From JALYNX01 sp963724825 (GTDB lineage: Bacteria > Actinomycetota > Acidimicrobiia > Spongiisociales > ZC4RG35), in the NCBI GenBank assembly GCA_963724825.1, contig CAVRWT010000020.1, forward strand, positions 1 to 64,000: DNA of 64,000 nt. The letters run 5' to 3'. The notes under the pieces are model-generated. The model was given only the letters and a program-made list of their open reading frames with translations, did no database searches and was not told where the DNA came from. Shown piece after piece: positions 25,169 through 33,620 of the stretch; position 1 is the first letter of the stretch; each line of letters begins with the position of its first letter. The position numbers were made by a program, and so were the translations under genes.

Positions 25169-25924
25169 CAGGCCACCATCGGCAGATGTTCCGGCACGAG
25201 GCTTCGCGCCTCCTCCACCAGACTCTCGGGGAGGTGGCCGGGCTCCAGGTCGTACCTCGAGGACATCGCCTTCTTGATCGCCTTGATGACCTTGGAGTTG
25301 TCGAGTCCCGGTGACCGGTCGGCCAAGGCACCGGATGTTCTCGGGTCCCAGTCGATGCGAAGCGCCCGGTAGACGGGGATCAGGACGTCGCGGATGCTCT
25401 CCCCGTCGTCGACGACGACCACCCCCCCGACATGGGCGGCGCCGCGAACCAGACGCTGGCCGACTCCCATCACCTTGACCCTGCCCTCCGACGTTTACCG
25501 ACCAGGATCCGGGGCAGTACTCGCCGGGGACCTCTCCAATCCGGGCGTCGATGCCAAGACTTTGAAATGCCTTCACCATCACTCCCGAGATCATGTCGAA
25601 GCGACTGTGAATCCCACCCCGGGGCTCGTCGTCTGGCAATGCCATCGAGAACGCCAGGGTCTGACCGTGGAATACCGCGGCCCGGCCACCGGCGAGCCGT
25701 TCGACCGCGCCAAACCCGTGGGCTTCGGCGGCTCTGATCGCCAATGGGTAGCCGGGCTGGACTCGATCGGCCCGCCCGAAGGCCACAACCGGCCCGGGAA
25801 CATGGAGACGGAACACGGCTCCGATGTCTCCTCGGGCAACGGCAGAAAGGGTGGCATGCGCCACTGCCACGTCCATCGCCGGATGGTCGGGATAGGAATC
25901 CTCGACCAGCGTGAGCTTTTCCAC
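25168..25924 (-). CDS. Lipoate-protein ligase A family protein (one frameshift)
   Basis: A biotin/lipoate ligase-fold protein of about 251 residues. The core reads VFRLHVPGPVVAFGRADRV, VERLAGGRAAVFHGQTLAFS and GEVPGEYCPGSWSVNVGG. After a one-base gain near 25489 in a GGG run it continues RVKVMGVGQRLVRGAAHVGG and VVVVDDGESI to the end. This is the actinobacterial LplA-like family that transfers lipoyl or related groups; catalytic Lys is probably the K of GRVKVMG. The GTG at 25924 is chosen because TATCCT (25937-25932) ends seven bases upstream. It leads a two-gene unit with aroQ::hydrolase. Confidence 0.8.
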
Positions 25925-25931
25925 AACCAAG

Positions 25932-25937
25932 AGGATA
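25932..25937 (-). promoter_or_regulatory. Predicted -10 element for the lipoate-ligase gene
   Basis: TATCCT on the minus strand ends seven bases before the GTG start at 25924. It supports a leaderless start there. The divergent lipoprotein gene begins about 100 bases away. Confidence 0.4.
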
Positions 25938-26041
25938 AGTAGTCCACTGTTACCGTTTGAGGAACCGCGCCGTATCGGGAACGTCGATGGCCGGTTCATC
26001 CGTTTGAATTTGCGGGTGAGGGGCAATCGAAAGGAGGGTGC

Positions 26042-26805
26042 GTGCGAAAGGCGTCTCGTTCTCTTGCGCTGGCTGCAGCCGCCATGCTCCTCTTCGCCTG
26101 TGGGGGAGCCCCGTTCGCCTCGCTGGGTCGGCGCAGCTCCGATTGGATCTCCGAGCCGACCATCGTCACCACCACCACGGTGCCGATCACCGTGCCCTCC
26201 GTGATCGGTTCGGATGTCCTCAGGTGGTTCAACGACACCATCGTCACCACCGCGCCTCTCGACAACCCGGTGGCGGTCGAAGACGAGATATTCGCCCGTC
26301 GGGCCGGCGACCTCTTCATACAGGCGAGCCGTGCCGAGATTCTCGCCATACTGCCGGAGATCAGATTTCCCGCCACGTCGCCATTTCTCGCCGAGTACGT
26401 GACGTCACAGATCGTGTTCGACAACGACGGCGAGTTGTCGGCGCGATCCGGTTGCCACCTTCGGGATCTGGTCCTCCGAGCCCTACACCCGGTCGCGGTC
26501 GGTCGCCCAGTTGGCAGTTCTCGAGGTCTCATCGGATCCCGAGGAGTCGGCTGCGCTGCAGCAGCCTGACGCCGACTTCTCATGCGCCCGTTTCGCAGAT
26601 CGCACCACCACGCTGCTGTGAGAGCTTCTCGGTCGAGGGGAGGCCCATATGGTCGCTCACCGCCGACAACGGCACCACCCTGGTCTGGTTCGAAGGGATC
26701 TATCGATACGAGTTGTTCGGCAGGACCTTCGTCCCGCTGCAGACGCTGCAGCAGATGGCCGTCGAATCGGTGGCCCTTGCCGATCTAGAGCCTCTCGGGG
26801 GATAA
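26042..26805 (+). CDS. Predicted lipoprotein, unknown function (two frame disruptions)
   Basis: The GTG at 26042 follows a strong AAAGGAGG site. The N-terminus is a lipoprotein signal ending LLFAC, followed by a short Thr/Val-rich spacer (IVTTTTVPITVP). The mature part in the first frame ends its sensible sequence at about SQIVFDNDGELS. From near 26441 a second frame reads DPVATFGIWSSEPYTRSRSV through CARFADRTTTLL. From near 26622 a third reads ESFSVEGRPIWSL and YRYELFGRTFVPLQ to a stop at 26805. Two one-base gains would give a ~253-residue protein. I recognise no domain. It could be a real gene with sequencing errors or a decaying one; codon use stays typical throughout, which favours the former. 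Confidence 0.6.
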
Positions 26806-26825
26806 CCTCGGCCAAAGTCCGAGCC

Positions 26826-26832
26826 TAGGAGG
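26826..26832 (+). promoter_or_regulatory. Ribosome binding site for the ABC exporter
   Basis: TAGGAGG lies six bases before an ATC at 26839 and 36 bases before the first ATG (26869). The spacing points to the ATC, not the ATG, as the true start. Confidence 0.5.
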
Positions 26833-26838
26833 CCCACC

Positions 26839-28731
26839 ATCTTCCACTCCAGTGGCTGGTGGACATACATGCGGTATGACGAGGAGCACGATCGCCCCGA
26901 CATCGATCGTGCCCTGCTCCGCCGCGTCTGGAGCTATGGGAGGCCCTACCTCCCCAGTCTGATCGGGATTCTGGCCACGATCTTCATCATCTCCGGGCTG
27001 GGCGTTGTCCCTCCGATGGTGATTCGACTCCTGCTCGACGAGGCGATCCCGAACAAGGACCTACGACAGTTGAGCCTCCTCGGGCTGGCGATGATCCTGG
27101 TGCCGTTGATCAGTGCGGTGGTCGGAGTCGCCCAGCGGTGGTGGTCGTCGCGGGTGGGGGAAGGGATCATCTACGACCTCCGCCGAGAGTTGTTCGCCCA
27201 CCTGCAGCGAATGTCTCTGCGGTTCTTCACCGCCACCAAAACCGGGGAGCTGATGAACCGCCTGAACAGCGACGTCGAGGGCTCGCAGTCGGCAATCACC
27301 GGGACCTTGATGACGATCATCTCCAACATCGTCATGGTGGTGATCATCCTCGCGGTGATGCTCGCTACCGATTGGCGGCTGACGCTGCTCGCGGTGGCTG
27401 CCCTGCCGCTCTTTGTGCTTCCGGCGCGACGGGTGGCCCGAGTCCTGCGGCGCATGACTCAACAGCTGATGGAGCAGGAGGCCAAGATGTCGGGGACCCT
27501 CCAGGAGAGCTTCAACGTCAGCGGCGCCCTCCTCGTCCGACTCTTCGGGCGCTGGGACGAGATGGCGGAACGATTCGGGGATCAGGCCTCCCAGGTTCGG
27601 GACCTCGAGGTGAGACGGGCCATGGTGGGCCGGGGTTTCTTCGCGGCTCTGGGGTTGGTGGCCGCGGTGGGAACCGCAACTGTTTTCTGGGTTGGTGGAT
27701 ACCTGGTGATCAACGATCAACTGACCACCGGAGACATCGTCATGTTCTCGTTTCTCCTGGTCCAGCTCTACGGCCCCCTGGCCGGGATCTCCAACTCCCG
27801 CGTCGAATTCGCAACCTCTCTGGTGTCGTTCGAGCGGGTCTTCGAGGTGATGGACCTCGAGGTCGACATCCCCGACCCCGAACAGCCCGAGCCGCTGGTC
27901 CCTGCCCAGGGAAGGGTCGAACTTCGAGATGTCTCGTTTCGCTATCAGAGCGATGGTCCCGAGGGCCTTGAAGCTGTGAAGCGCTTCTGGGACCGAGATC
28001 CGGCCGCGGTTCCAGCCCCTGTCTCCGCCTCGACGAGGGAATGGGCGATCAGAAACGCGTCGTTCGTGTCCGAGCCGGGAACCCTGACCGCCCTGGTCGG
28101 GCCCTCGGGCGCCGGCAAGACCACTATCTCCTACCTGGTGCCACGGCTCTACGACGTCACCGAAGGGGCGGTGTTGCTCGACGGCCACGATGTGCGAAAT
28201 GTCGCACTCCGCGAGCTTGCCGCATCCGTGGGCGTGGTCACCCAGGAGACTTATCTCTTCCACGACACCATCGCCGCCAACCTCCGGTATGCCAAGCCCT
28301 CCGCAGAGCTCGACGAGCTGATCGCGGCGTGTCAGGCGGCAAACATCCACGAGATGATCTCCAAGCTTCCCCTGGCCTACGAGACCGTGGTCGGGGAGCG
28401 GGGGTATCGGCTCTCAGGAGGAGAAAAGCAACGGATCGCCATCGCCCGGGTCCTGCTCGAGGATCCTCGCATCCTGATCCTCGACGAGGCCACGTCGCAT
28501 CTCGACTCGAGATCTGAGGCTCTGATCCAGGAGGCGCTCGAGGTCGTGATGGAGGGGCGAACCTCGATCGTCATCGCCCATCGTCTGTCGACGGTGCGGG
28601 CGGCTCATCAGATCCTGGTCCTCGACGAGGGCCAGATCGTGGAACGGGGAGATCACGCCACTCTCGTGGCCCAAGGTGGTCTCTATGCGTCGCTCTACCG
28701 CACCCAATTCGCCGAGTCGGCCTCTGCCTGA
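26839..28731 (+). CDS. ABC exporter, fused permease and ATPase
   Basis: A half-transporter of about 630 residues. The N-terminal transmembrane domain has six helices (from LPSLIGILATIFIISGLGVV to VGTATVFWVGGYLVI). The ATPase domain starts at about residue 360 with Walker A VGPSGAGKTT, Q-loop TQETYLFHDT, signature RLSGGEKQRIAIA, Walker B ILILDEATSHLDS and switch IAHRLSTV. It dimerises to export lipids or drugs. An insert (EAVKRFWDRDPAAVPAPVS) splits the first ATPase strands. Homologues I recall begin with a GWW.Y motif, and here SSGWWTYMRYDEE lies upstream of the first ATG. That, plus TAGGAGG, suggests the rare start ATC at 26839; ATG at 26869 is the conventional alternative. Confidence 0.9.
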   Translation: MFHSSGWWTYMRYDEEHDRPDIDRALLRRVWSYGRPYLPSLIGILATIFIISGLGVVPPMVIRLLLDEAIPNKDLRQLSLLGLAMILVPLISAVVGVAQRWWSSRVGEGIIYDLRRELFAHLQRMSLRFFTATKTGELMNRLNSDVEGSQSAITGTLMTIISNIVMVVIILAVMLATDWRLTLLAVAALPLFVLPARRVARVLRRMTQQLMEQEAKMSGTLQESFNVSGALLVRLFGRWDEMAERFGDQASQVRDLEVRRAMVGRGFFAALGLVAAVGTATVFWVGGYLVINDQLTTGDIVMFSFLLVQLYGPLAGISNSRVEFATSLVSFERVFEVMDLEVDIPDPEQPEPLVPAQGRVELRDVSFRYQSDGPEGLEAVKRFWDRDPAAVPAPVSASTREWAIRNASFVSEPGTLTALVGPSGAGKTTISYLVPRLYDVTEGAVLLDGHDVRNVALRELAASVGVVTQETYLFHDTIAANLRYAKPSAELDELIAACQAANIHEMISKLPLAYETVVGERGYRLSGGEKQRIAIARVLLEDPRILILDEATSHLDSRSEALIQEALEVVMEGRTSIVIAHRLSTVRAAHQILVLDEGQIVERGDHATLVAQGGLYASLYRTQFAESASA

Positions 28732-29097
28732 TCAGGCGCCGCGGGTCAGGTTGTCGATCAGGAGTTGCTGATTGGTGGCGAGCAGGAGCGTCTGCGAGTC
28801 ATGGGACAGCCACAGGCTGGGCCCGACCCTGAGCCAAACATTCTTGGGAATCGCGTCGAGATGGCGCCGTTTGCGTGCCGAAGGTGGGGCATAAACGAGG
28901 ACCGTCGGGGCGGGGGCGGCGAGGGCGTCCAGATGGTCGATCAGGTCGTAGCTTCCGAAGAGATATGCCATCCCCTCGGCCGGGTCGACAGGCCCGGTGT
29001 CGGAGAACCAGTCCACGTGCCCGCAGTCGGCGCAGGCAGTCACCGCAACCCGACCGACCCAGGTCGGCTGGTGCTCGCACAACTGAGAAACGCTCAT
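28732..29097 (-). CDS. Hypothetical protein with a possible zinc site
   Basis: A 121-residue soluble protein that I do not recognise. Near the N-terminus Cys and His residues are spaced C-x-H-x12-C-x2-C-x-H (LCEHQ, then ACADCGHVDWF), which could bind zinc. The rest is mixed alpha/beta: a helical SYDLIDHLDALAAP, a strand TVLVYAPP, then basic ARKRRHLDAIPKN and the C-terminal SQTLLLATNQQLLIDNL. The ATG at 29097 places the Cys motif at residue 7. It ends directly against the ABC exporter stop (TGATCA). The 150 bases before its start hold nothing else that I can identify. Confidence 0.6.
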   Translation of the reverse strand: MSVSQLCEHQPTWVGRVAVTACADCGHVDWFSDTGPVDPAEGMAYLFGSYDLIDHLDALAAPAPTVLVYAPPSARKRRHLDAIPKNVWLRVGPSLWLSHDSQTLLLATNQQLLIDNLTRGA

Positions 29098-29247
29098 GAG
29101 GGCCAAGCTAGAAACCGGGTGGGACAGATTTATTGCCGGCCGACTTTGCCCTTCGGTCAGGCACCGATCATCTCCAGGTTCACGGTCAGGCCCGGCCGAC
29201 ACCTCGGGCAAACAGACGCCGGTCGGCCGGATGCGTATTCGCGGCTC

Positions 29248-29757
29248 TTACGTTTCGATGATCGGCACTTCCTGGGTGTCGTCGATCCGGGTCCCGGGGA
29301 CCAGCAACACGGGAAGATGCGACTTGTCGATCACCCGTGCCGAGACACTTCGCCATGCCTCCTCGGTGAACAGTCGCCGGGTCGCTCCCATCATCACCAA
29401 CTCGGCCCCGACGTCCTGGGCGGTGTTGATGATCGCCTCCGCCGGATCGTCACCCTCGACGAAGCGGACATCGGCAGACATTCCCGCCGCTTGCAGGGCG
29501 GCGACGATCGGCTCCACTGCCCGCAAGCCCCGCTCCTCCAGATAGCGGGCGGCCTTGGCTTCGGCGTCCGACGACTCGATCGGGGAATCGTCGAGGAAGG
29601 AGCGGCGGACGTCGTCGTCCAGGGCCTCGAGAAACGACCTGGGGACCCTCACCACGGTCATGACCGTCACGCGTCCATCCTCGGACCGAAGACGGTCGCA
29701 GAGATCTGCCACCGGTGCGGAAGGAAGGACCCCGGTCGTGGCGATCAGGATGCGCAC
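29248..29757 (-). CDS. Universal stress protein (UspA family)
   Basis: A 169-residue single-domain Usp. The fold is recognisable from RILIATTGVLPSAPVADL at the start, a divergent middle, and the C-terminal half: AEAIINTAQDVGAELVMMGA then TRRLFTEEAWRSVSARVI and PVLLVPG. The ATP-binding motif G-x2-G-x9-G-S is degraded to GATRRLFTEEAWRSVS, so it may not bind ATP. It is divergent from the SDR gene with 73 bases between. Confidence 0.85.
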   Translation of the reverse strand: MRILIATTGVLPSAPVADLCDRLRSEDGRVTVMTVVRVPRSFLEALDDDVRRSFLDDSPIESSDAEAKAARYLEERGLRAVEPIVAALQAAGMSADVRFVEGDDPAEAIINTAQDVGAELVMMGATRRLFTEEAWRSVSARVIDKSHLPVLLVPGTRIDDTQEVPIIET

Positions 29758-29830
29758 CAGGCTGAGATTAGGGTGTCGAATCCGGTCGCGTCGCTGCGAA
29801 AGTCATCGTGGATCGGCCCACAGGAGCAGT

Positions 29831-30607
29831 ATGAAGATCTCGGTTGAAGGCAAGGTCGCCCTGGTCACCGGGGCGAGTCGGGGCATCGGCCTGGCTACCG
29901 CTCTCGAGCTCGCCAGGAGCGGCGCCACAGGCGTGACCATCACCTCGCGCAAGGCAGAGACCATCGCAGAGGCCGCGGCGGAGCTCGAGGCCGCCGGGGT
30001 CGACTCCGAGCAGATCCTCGCCCTCCCCTCGCGTTCGGACTCCGAGGAGTCCGCCGATGACGCAGTTGCGCAGACTGTCTCGCGGTTCGGGTCGTGCGAC
30101 ATCCTCATCAACAACGCCGGCACCAATCCTTCGGCGGGGCCCCTCATGGAGGTCGATCTCGGGGCGTTGGACAAGACCTGGGCGGTGAACCTGCGCGCCC
30201 CGCTGCTCTGGGTCCGGGCCGCGTATCGGGCCTCGATGGCCAAGAACGGGGGCTCGATCGTCAACGTGGCTTCGGTGGGGGGTCTTCGCGCCAGCGCGGT
30301 CACCGGCGCCTACAACATCTCCAAGGCGGGACTGGTCCACATGACCCGTCAACTCGCCTTCGAACTGGCGCCCGGGATCAGGGTGAATGCGGTCGCTCCC
30401 GCGGTGGTCAAGACGAGGCTCTCCGAAATGCTGTGGGTCGACGAGCCCATGGCCGCCCGCATGCACCCCCTGGGCCGCCTGGGAACACCCGAGGACGTGG
30501 CCAGGGCGATTGTTTTTCTGGCCTCTGATGCCGCCGATTGGATGACCGGAGTCATTTTGCCGGTTGACGGTGGTGTGACCGAAGCCTCGTCGTCCGGCAT
30601 AGCCTGA
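29831..30607 (+). CDS. Short-chain dehydrogenase/reductase
   Basis: A 258-residue classical SDR. The cofactor motif is VTGASRGIGLA, with TSRKAE after strand 2 (Arg/Lys suggests NADPH). INNAGTNPS is the stability motif, SVGGL supplies the catalytic Ser, and YNISKAG gives Tyr and Lys. The C-terminus ends in LPVDGGVTEA. Such enzymes are often 3-oxoacyl-ACP reductase-like, but the substrate is unknown. CAGGAG precedes the ATG at 29831. It lies 12 bases before cofG, so it may be co-transcribed with the F420 genes. Confidence 0.92.
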   Translation: MKISVEGKVALVTGASRGIGLATALELARSGATGVTITSRKAETIAEAAAELEAAGVDSEQILALPSRSDSEESADDAVAQTVSRFGSCDILINNAGTNPSAGPLMEVDLGALDKTWAVNLRAPLLWVRAAYRASMAKNGGSIVNVASVGGLRASAVTGAYNISKAGLVHMTRQLAFELAPGIRVNAVAPAVVKTRLSEMLWVDEPMAARMHPLGRLGTPEDVARAIVFLASDAADWMTGVILPVDGGVTEASSSGIA

Positions 30608-30619
30608 ATTCTCGAAGCA

Positions 30620-31756
30620 ATGCACCCCGCCCCCGATCCCGAGCTGGCCCTCAAGTACCTCGACGGCGTGGTTGGTGACGAGCCCCTGTTCGCCGAAGCG
30701 CGTCACCTCCGCGACCTGGGGCACGGGCGGACGGTCACCTACAGCCGCAAGGTCTTCATCCCGCTGACCACGCTGTGCAACGATCGCTGCACCTATTGCA
30801 CTTTTGCCAAGCCACCCGGCGCCGGCGGCCTCTACCTCGAACCGGACGAGGTCCTGGCCGTGGCTCGAGCCGGCGACGAAGCAGGGTGCACCGAGGCCCT
30901 GTTCACCCTCGGTGACCGCCCTGAGGACCGCTGGCCTCAGGCTGTCGACTTCCTGGCCGGAAAGGGCCTGTCTTCGACGATCGAGTACGTGGCCGCGATG
31001 TCGGCCCTGGTCAGATCCGAGACCACGCTCTATCCCCATGCCAACCCCGGCCTGATGGGGGACAGCGAGATGAGACGACTGCGACCGACCAATCCCTCGA
31101 TGGGGATGATGTTGGAGAACATCTCGCCGCGGCTGATGGAGCCAGGGATGCCCCATTACAACTGCCCGGACAAGGAGCCCTCCCTGCGGGTGGCGACGAT
31201 CGAGGCGGCAGGAAGGAACAAGGTCCCGTTCACGACCGGGGTCCTCATCGGAATCGGTGAGAGACCGAATGAGATCGTCGACTCCCTGTTCGAGCTCCGC
31301 CGCCTTTCCGAGGAGACGGGGGCAATCCAGGAGGTGATCATCCAGAACTTCCGGGCGAAGGCCGACACCCCGATGCGGTGGTCTGCCGAACCGGTTCCGA
31401 GATGGTTTGCGAGGGTGGTGGCCCTGGCGAGGTGGATCATGGGAGCGGAGGCAAACGTCCAGGTCCCGCCAAATCTCACCGAGCGCTTCGAGATCTATCT
31501 CGATGCCGGGATCAACGACTGGGGTGGGGTTTCGCCCCTGACCATCGATTGGGTCAATCCCGAGGCGCCATGGCCCCACCTCGACCATCTCCGGGGTCGG
31601 ACCGAGAGCGCCGGCTTCAAGCTTCGGCCCCGGCTCCCGGTCTATCCGGAGTACATCACACCGGAATGGATCCATCCCGACTTGTATGACAACGTTGTTG
31701 CCTCGTCAGATGACGATGGCCTTGCCCACATCCCCGAGCACGTCGGAGCGACATGA
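30620..31756 (+). CDS. cofG: 7,8-didemethyl-8-hydroxy-5-deazariboflavin synthase, CofG subunit
   Basis: CofG is a radical-SAM enzyme that, with CofH, makes Fo, the deazaflavin core of coenzyme F420, from a ribityluracil and tyrosine. The [4Fe-4S] cluster motif is CNDRCTYC at about residue 53, preceded by TYSRKVFIPLTTL. Further family marks are TEALFTLGDRPEDRWP, PHANPGLM, SMGMMLENISPRLM, and the C-terminal NDWGGVSPLTIDWVNPE. At 378 residues it is a stand-alone CofG rather than the fused FbiC of mycobacteria. It overlaps cofH by four bases. Confidence 0.95.
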   Translation: MHPAPDPELALKYLDGVVGDEPLFAEARHLRDLGHGRTVTYSRKVFIPLTTLCNDRCTYCTFAKPPGAGGLYLEPDEVLAVARAGDEAGCTEALFTLGDRPEDRWPQAVDFLAGKGLSSTIEYVAAMSALVRSETTLYPHANPGLMGDSEMRRLRPTNPSMGMMLENISPRLMEPGMPHYNCPDKEPSLRVATIEAAGRNKVPFTTGVLIGIGERPNEIVDSLFELRRLSEETGAIQEVIIQNFRAKADTPMRWSAEPVPRWFARVVALARWIMGAEANVQVPPNLTERFEIYLDAGINDWGGVSPLTIDWVNPEAPWPHLDHLRGRTESAGFKLRPRLPVYPEYITPEWIHPDLYDNVVASSDDDGLAHIPEHVGAT

Positions 31757-33618
31757 CCGTCACCTTCTTGAGATTGAGGCCTTCCGAGACCATGGCCCAG
31801 CCCGCAGCCGAAAGCCGGCGGCGGGAAGGGACCACCACGGTGGAGATGATCGATCCCAGCGCCGAGGATCTGGCCGGGGCCGCGGCGGGGGGAGTGCTGG
31901 TCACAGGCTCCACCGTCGGTGACACCGAGCCCGCCGCCTGGGTGGTTGGGCCCGAAGAGGCGTTGACCCTTTCAACCAAAGGGGTTCCCGGGTGGCGGCT
32001 CACCGTGGTCGGGGATGAGGCTCGGGAGTCAGTCCTCGACGGGCTGGCCCGGTCGGGCGCGGCCTTCCTTCGGGCTACCCGATCGACAGTCGAGGAGATG
32101 GCGCAACTGGTCGCACTCCCCGGCATCGAGGCTTCGGTCTCCGTGTTCGTTGACGATGTGGTTCAGGCCGTGCGCATGGTGGACCTGGGAGCCGGTGACC
32201 TCCTCTTGCGGGACTGGGATGTCGAGCGGATCGGGCAGCTCCGGGAAGCCCTGGGCTCGTGCCTTCTCATCGAGCGCACCGCGTTCCCTCCAGGAGTCGA
32301 AATCGACGAGGCCCGCGAGAAGCTCCAGTCAGAAGTCTTCAGGGTCTGGCTCAGCCAGATCGACGGCTCCGGTGTCGCCAGACCCCGGCATGTCTGGGCA
32401 CCGGGGAAGGATCTGGAGCCGCCGGTACCCGAGCATCGCTTCTCCGCAGAGTGGATGGACTCTTCGTGGGTCGCGGGGTCAGCTCCGGAAGGCTTGTCGG
32501 CGGCTGGTGACCTGACGCCGATCCTGGAACGGTCTCTCGAGGGACGCCGTCCCACTACCCAGGAGGTCGAGGCGCTTTTCGGAGCTCGTGGGGACCAGGT
32601 CGACGCCGTCGCCTATGTGGCCGATCGGCTCCGGGAGCAGGCGGTGGGTGACACGGTCACCTATGTGGTCAATCGCAACATCAACTACACCAACCTCTGC
32701 TATTTCAAGTGCGGGTTCTGCGCCTTCTCCAAGGGGCCGAAGAGCCTGAATCTGCGCGGAGAGCCCTATCTGATGGGGATCGACGAAATCGTTGGCAACG
32801 CCCGGGAGGCCTGGGCCCGGGGAGCCACCGAGGTCACGTTGCAAGGGGGCATCCACCCCGACTTCACCGGCAACTTCTACGTCGACGTCGTCCGCTCGAT
32901 CAAGGCCGAGCTGCCCGACATGCACATCCACGGCTTTACCCCTCTCGAGGTGTGGCAGGGGGCGCACACACTCGGCATCCCGGTCCGACAGTTCCTCGAG
33001 GAGCTCAAGGAGGCCGGGTTGGGGACCCTTCCTGGCACCGCGGCGGAGATCCTCGACGACGACGTTCGGACCCATCTCTGTCCGGACAAGATCCGGACTT
33101 CGCAGTGGGCCGAAGTGATGATCACCGCCCACGAGCTGGGGCTGCGGGCAACCTCGACGATCATGTTCGGCCACATCGACCACCCCAGATCGTGGGCCAA
33201 CCATCTCGAGGTGATCGCCCGGATCCAGCAGCGCACCGGCGGGTTCACCGAGATGGTCCCCCTTCCCTTCGTGCACATGGGATCGCCGATCTTCCTGCGG
33301 GGACGGGCCCGACCCGGGCCCACCTGGGACGAAGTGGTCCTCATCCACGCGGTGTCCCGAATCGCCCTCGACGGTCTCGTTCCCAACATCCAGGCTTCCT
33401 GGGTGAAGCTCGGGCTCGACGGCGGGCGCCGCCTCCTCGATGCGGGTTGCAACGATCTCGGGGGCACCCTCATGGGTGAGATCATCACCAGGTCGGCAGG
33501 CGCCGAGCACGGCCAGGAAGTGACGCCCCAGCAATTCCGTGAAGTGATCGAAGCCGCGGGCCGGTCGCCGGGTTTGCGCAGCACCACCTACGAGATCCTG
33601 GAGCTGGAGCAGGGCTGA
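31753..33618 (+). CDS. cofH: CofH (Fo synthase subunit 2) with a ~260-residue N-terminal extension
   Basis: The C-terminal ~360 residues are CofH, the radical-SAM partner of CofG: YVVNRNINYTNLCYFKCGFC carries the cluster cysteines at about residue 316, followed by CAFSKGPKSLNLRGEPYLM, EVTLQGGIHPDFTGNFY and HIHGFTPLEVWQGA. The ~260 residues before it are not part of any CofH that I know. They look like a folded domain (GVLVTGSTVGDTEP, GWRLTVVGDEARESVLDG, EASVSVFVDDVVQAVRMVDL, CLLIERTAFPPGVEIDE) with no cysteine cluster motif. There is no stop or frame break between the parts. Translation starts on the ATGA overlap with cofG. Confidence 0.9.
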   Translation: MTVTFLRLRPSETMAQPAAESRRREGTTTVEMIDPSAEDLAGAAAGGVLVTGSTVGDTEPAAWVVGPEEALTLSTKGVPGWRLTVVGDEARESVLDGLARSGAAFLRATRSTVEEMAQLVALPGIEASVSVFVDDVVQAVRMVDLGAGDLLLRDWDVERIGQLREALGSCLLIERTAFPPGVEIDEAREKLQSEVFRVWLSQIDGSGVARPRHVWAPGKDLEPPVPEHRFSAEWMDSSWVAGSAPEGLSAAGDLTPILERSLEGRRPTTQEVEALFGARGDQVDAVAYVADRLREQAVGDTVTYVVNRNINYTNLCYFKCGFCAFSKGPKSLNLRGEPYLMGIDEIVGNAREAWARGATEVTLQGGIHPDFTGNFYVDVVRSIKAELPDMHIHGFTPLEVWQGAHTLGIPVRQFLEELKEAGLGTLPGTAAEILDDDVRTHLCPDKIRTSQWAEVMITAHELGLRATSTIMFGHIDHPRSWANHLEVIARIQQRTGGFTEMVPLPFVHMGSPIFLRGRARPGPTWDEVVLIHAVSRIALDGLVPNIQASWVKLGLDGGRRLLDAGCNDLGGTLMGEIITRSAGAEHGQEVTPQQFREVIEAAGRSPGLRSTTYEILELEQG

Positions 33619-33620
33619 GG

